From: Microbacteriaceae bacterium
GTDB taxonomy: Bacteria; Actinomycetota; Actinomycetes; Actinomycetales; Microbacteriaceae
Direction: 5' to 3'
Length of the DNA stretch: 8,356 bases
Assembly (NCBI GenBank): GCA_023254555.1
Contig: JALRLI010000045.1
Coordinates: 1 to 8,356, forward strand
Shown: positions 7,216-8,356 of the stretch, one piece after another
Layout: every line of letters begins with the position of its first letter
How positions within the stretch are numbered: position 1 is the first letter of the stretch
The notes under the pieces: generated by a model
The model's database searches: none
What the model was told of the DNA's origin: nothing
Seen by the model: the letters and a program-made list of their open reading frames with translations, nothing else
Translations under genes and position numbers: made by a program

Positions 7216-7237
7216 CGAATTCGGGGTGGTGAATTCA
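7216..7237. repeat. Tandem pair of 8-bp GAATTC palindromes upstream of aceE
   Basis: CGAATTCG (7216-7223) and TGAATTCA (7230-7237) share the core GAATTC and are spaced 14 bp centre to centre. They lie 56 to 77 bp upstream of the preferred aceE GTG, where an aceE promoter or operator could be. No clear -35/-10 pair for aceE was found around them. Confidence 0.3.
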
Positions 7238-7272
7238 ACGTGATGACAACCCTACCGAAAGATCGCTCGCGT

Positions 7273-7278
7273 TAGAAT
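7273..7278 (+). promoter_or_regulatory. Predicted -10 box of the peroxiredoxin gene
   Basis: TAGAAT matches five of six bases of TATAAT and would place transcription start near 7285, about 53 nt before the ATG at 7338. No good -35 hexamer lies 16 to 18 bp upstream (the sequence there is CCTAC-rich), so the promoter may need an activator. ATGACA at 7243-7248 is too far away (24 bp). Confidence 0.4.
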
Positions 7279-7287
7279 CATGCGACA

Positions 7288-7317
7288 CGCAAAATTTTGC
7301 GGAGCAACAGCTGCTCC
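7288..7317. promoter_or_regulatory. Perfect 14-bp palindrome followed by a hairpin in the peroxiredoxin leader
   Basis: CGCAAAATTTTGCG (7288-7301) is a perfect palindrome just downstream of the predicted transcription start. It is followed directly by GGAGCA (7301-7306), a 5-nt spacer and TGCTCC (7312-7317), a second inverted repeat. The position between divergent aceE and peroxiredoxin genes suits an operator. In RNA the second repeat could fold as a small 5' hairpin 9 nt before the GAGGA ribosome-binding site (7326-7330). Confidence 0.45.
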
Positions 7318-7337
7318 ATCGTTTTGAGGACAATGTA

Positions 7338-7796
7338 ATGACTCTTTCTGTAGGTGAAATCGCGCCCGATTTTGAACTCGCCAATCAGCACGGCGAGCCT
7401 GTGAAGCTCAGCGAGAAGCTGAGTGAGAAGCCGGTGGTGCTTGTGTTCTTCCCGCTCGCGTTCTCAGGAATTTGCACCGGAGAGCTTTGTGAATTGAGAG
7501 ATAACTTGAGCGTGTTCAGTGATGAGAACATCCAGCTGATCGCGGTGTCTGTTGATTCAAAGTTCACTCTCAAAGCCTGGGCAGACCAGGAAGGGTACGA
7601 ATTCGACCTCCTCGCAGATTTTTGGCCACATGGCGGAGTAGCCAGGCAATATGGCGTGTTCATCGAAGAGACAGGCTTCGCAAATCGCGCCACTTTCGTC
7701 ATCGGGCAAGACGGCAAAGTGGTTGAAACAATCATCACGGCACCTGGAGAGGCGAGGGATTTCACGGCCTACCGAAAGGCCCTTAAACTGTTCTAA
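7338..7796 (+). CDS. ahpE: AhpE-type peroxiredoxin with an additional cysteine
   Basis: This thiol peroxidase reduces hydroperoxides in the cytoplasm. The 152-residue product closely resembles M. tuberculosis AhpE: SVGEIAPDFEL at the N-terminus, active site FFPLAFSGIC with Pro39, Ser43 and peroxidatic Cys46 (the P-x3-T/S-x2-C motif), DFWPHGGVARQYGVF at about 94-108 and Arg117 in ANRATFVI completing the catalytic pocket. A second cysteine, Cys51 in GELCEL, lies five residues after Cys46. M. tuberculosis AhpE has Asp at the corresponding position as I recall it and works as a one-cysteine enzyme, whereas PrxQ/BCP proteins use this exact CX4C spacing for an intramolecular disulfide. An atypical two-cysteine mechanism is therefore possible. 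The start ATG has GAGGA 7 nt upstream. It is divergent from aceE, preserving the ahpE-aceE neighbourhood of mycobacteria but without the DUF3052 gene between them. Confidence 0.93.
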   Translation: MTLSVGEIAPDFELANQHGEPVKLSEKLSEKPVVLVFFPLAFSGICTGELCELRDNLSVFSDENIQLIAVSVDSKFTLKAWADQEGYEFDLLADFWPHGGVARQYGVFIEETGFANRATFVIGQDGKVVETIITAPGEARDFTAYRKALKLF

Positions 7797-7821
7797 TCTC
7801 GGCACGCGACCGCCGATTGGC

Positions 7822-7838
7822 GAACACCCCCTGTGTTC
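7822..7838. promoter_or_regulatory. Inverted repeat overlapping the tRNA-Val promoter
   Basis: GAACAC (7822-7827), CCCCT (7828-7832) and GTGTTC (7833-7838) form a perfect 6-bp dyad ending 4 bp before the -10 box. It occupies the spacer and -35 region. It could be an operator, a weak 3' hairpin for the peroxiredoxin mRNA (no U-run follows), or chance. Confidence 0.3.
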
Positions 7839-7842
7839 ACGC

Positions 7843-7848
7843 TATGAT
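7843..7848 (+). promoter_or_regulatory. -10 box of the tRNA-Val promoter
   Basis: TATGAT matches five of six consensus bases and predicts a start near 7855, about 16 nt before the mature tRNA 5' end. The sequence 17 bp upstream (GCGAAC) is a poor -35. TTGGCG at 7817-7822 is a better hexamer but lies 20 bp away. Confidence 0.5.
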
Positions 7849-7870
7849 GAATGAGCGTCGTTGACGCGGA

Positions 7871-7943
7871 GGGCCTTTAGCTCAGCTGGTAGAGCGCCAC
7901 GTTTACACCGTGGATGTCATCGGTTCGAGCCCGGTAGGGCCCA
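7871..7943 (+). tRNA. tRNA-Val, anticodon UAC
   Basis: The 73-nt sequence folds as a complete cloverleaf. The acceptor stem GGGCCTT pairs with AGGGCCC (7936-7942, one G-U), followed by discriminator A73. The D arm has GCTC/GAGC, the anticodon stem CCACG/CGTGG encloses the loop TTTACAC, and the T arm carries TTCGAGC. The anticodon is TAC at 7904-7906, which reads GUA and by wobble other valine codons. CCA is not encoded (the next bases are CTC), so it must be added by nucleotidyltransferase. It is a single-gene transcription unit with its own -10 box and terminator. Confidence 0.97.
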
Positions 7944-7951
7944 CTCGTGTG

Positions 7952-7987
7952 AAAGAGCGTCGCAGAAATGCGGCGCTCTTTCTTTTT
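7952..7987 (+). terminator. Intrinsic terminator after tRNA-Val
   Basis: AAAGAGCGTCGC (7952-7963) pairs with GCGGCGCTCTTT (7970-7981) over 12 positions, with one G-U pair and a 6-nt loop. CTTTTT (7982-7987) follows. It begins 8 nt after the tRNA 3' end. Confidence 0.93.
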
Positions 7988-8012
7988 GTTGACGACTCTC
8001 TGCCGTGAACTT

Positions 8013-8042
8013 TTGGGTTAACGTTTGGTGTTCAAGTAGTGT
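8013..8042 (+). promoter_or_regulatory. Weak candidate promoter for the gene at 8089
   Basis: TTGGGT (8013-8018) and TAGTGT (8037-8042) are 18 bp apart. TTGACG at 7989-7994 is a better -35 hexamer but has no -10 box at a usable distance. Transcription would start near 8049, so a 14-bp palindrome, AGGGGATTTCCCCT (8050-8063), would lie at the very 5' end of the message. Confidence 0.28.
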
Positions 8043-8049
8043 GCTCTTC

Positions 8050-8063
8050 AGGGGATTTCCCCT
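8050..8063. repeat. Palindrome in the leader of the gene at 8089
   Basis: AGGGGA and TCCCCT are perfect inverted 6-mers around TT. As RNA this gives a 5-bp stem with an AUUU loop. It ends 10 nt before the AAGGAGG ribosome-binding site. Confidence 0.4.
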
Positions 8064-8088
8064 ACACAAACTCAAGGAGGCGTGAACT

Positions 8089-8356
8089 ATGACTGATAAT
8101 TCAGAATCAACATTCCAGCCTCACTCTGATGAAGAGCTCGCTCGTTTGCTCGAAGAGCAGATGCGGGCCATGCGTTCTTCCGCGCCGATTACTGCTCCGC
8201 AGCCCACTGTCTCTGCTGTTCATGTTGAGCCAGTAGTTGCTGCCGAGGTTGAAGAAGAACTGGGCATTGACGAGCTTTTTGGTGCGCTTCTCGAAGACAC
8301 CACTGATATGCCTGTAGTTCAGGTTGAAGAAGAAGTTGTTTTCATTCCCTCTGTCG
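8089..8356 (+). CDS. Unrecognised acidic protein, N-terminal part (gene runs off the right edge)
   Basis: An ATG at 8089 preceded by a perfect AAGGAGG (8074-8080) with 8-nt spacing opens a frame of 89 codons that is still open at the window end. The strong ribosome-binding site and the terminator just upstream make it a real gene start. I do not recognise the family. Residues 13-28 (SDEELARLLEEQMRAM) look like a charged amphipathic helix. Residues 29-55 are rich in Ala, Pro, Val and Ser and probably disordered. From about 56 on the sequence is acidic with repeated VEEE motifs (EVEEELGIDELF, VQVEEEVVF). There is no signal peptide or membrane segment in the visible part. It may be the acidic, disordered leader of a larger protein whose domains lie beyond the edge, so no function is assigned. 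Confidence 0.8.
   Translation, partial: MTDNSESTFQPHSDEELARLLEEQMRAMRSSAPITAPQPTVSAVHVEPVVAAEVEEELGIDELFGALLEDTTDMPVVQVEEEVVFIPSV

Noticed and set aside
7236..7260. aceE promoter using TTGTCA or TAGGGT on the minus strand
   Set aside because: No hexamer pair with 16 to 18 bp spacing was found, so I do not call an aceE promoter.
7333..7338. AUG-UAA start-stop element just before the peroxiredoxin start
   Set aside because: It lies only 2 nt from the GAGGA site, too close for efficient initiation. The ATG at 7338 has proper spacing.
7822..7838. LexA/SOS box
   Set aside because: The actinobacterial SOS box is GAAC-N4-GTTC. Here the GAAC and GTTC cores are 9 bp apart, so the spacing does not fit.
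1..8356. Mobile element, CRISPR array, prophage or defence system
   Set aside because: No transposase, integrase, regularly spaced direct repeats or target-site duplications are seen. Apart from the two partial edge genes and DUF3145, the genes are conserved housekeeping functions in a recognisable ancestral order.

Overview
The window is a housekeeping locus of an actinomycete, most likely of the Microbacteriaceae or a near relative. The evidence is the gene set: a type II fatty-acid synthase cluster (fabD-fabH-acpP-fabF) next to a homodimeric-type pyruvate dehydrogenase E1 (aceE), an AhpE-class peroxiredoxin and an actinobacteria-specific DUF3145 protein. The AceE and ACP sequences also look, from memory, like Microbacteriaceae versions. 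Base composition looks moderate (roughly mid-50s % G+C by eye), lower than usual for that family. I cannot name a genus.

Layout from left to right: the first 31 codons of a PadR-family regulator leave the window on the minus strand (1-94). A divergent region with a plausible promoter leads to the DUF3145 gene on the plus strand (284-796). It ends 7 bp short of the convergent fabF stop. The minus-strand block then reads, in transcription order, aceE (7160-4434), fabD (4380-3472), fabH (3423-2419), acpP (2359-2111) and fabF (2036-804). A 177-bp divergent intergenic region with several palindromes separates aceE from the plus-strand peroxiredoxin (7338-7796). A tRNA-Val(UAC) with a clear promoter -10 box and a strong intrinsic terminator follows. 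The window closes with the start of an unrecognised acidic protein on the plus strand (8089 onward).

How the genes work together: AceE is the decarboxylating subunit of the complex that makes acetyl-CoA. FabD loads malonate onto ACP, FabH primes the chain by condensing an acyl-CoA with malonyl-ACP, AcpP carries the chain, and FabF elongates it. Gaps between the five minus-strand genes are 48 to 74 nt, so one transcript with internal control points is plausible. The arrangement matches the Mycobacterium tuberculosis ahpE-aceE-Rv2242-fabD-acpM-kasA region, with fabH inserted as in Streptomyces. Two genes of that ancestral order are absent here: the PucR/FasR-type regulator between aceE and fabD, and the Rv2239c-like DUF3052 gene between aceE and ahpE.

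I found no previously undescribed multi-gene system, mobile element, CRISPR array or prophage. What merits a second look is non-coding: an inverted repeat in the short aceE-fabD gap where the regulator gene would be, a GC-rich hairpin with a following U6 run between acpP and fabF, a perfect 14-bp palindrome just downstream of the likely peroxiredoxin transcription start, and a dyad overlapping the tRNA promoter. In coding sequence, the AhpE-like peroxiredoxin carries a second cysteine at PrxQ/BCP spacing.
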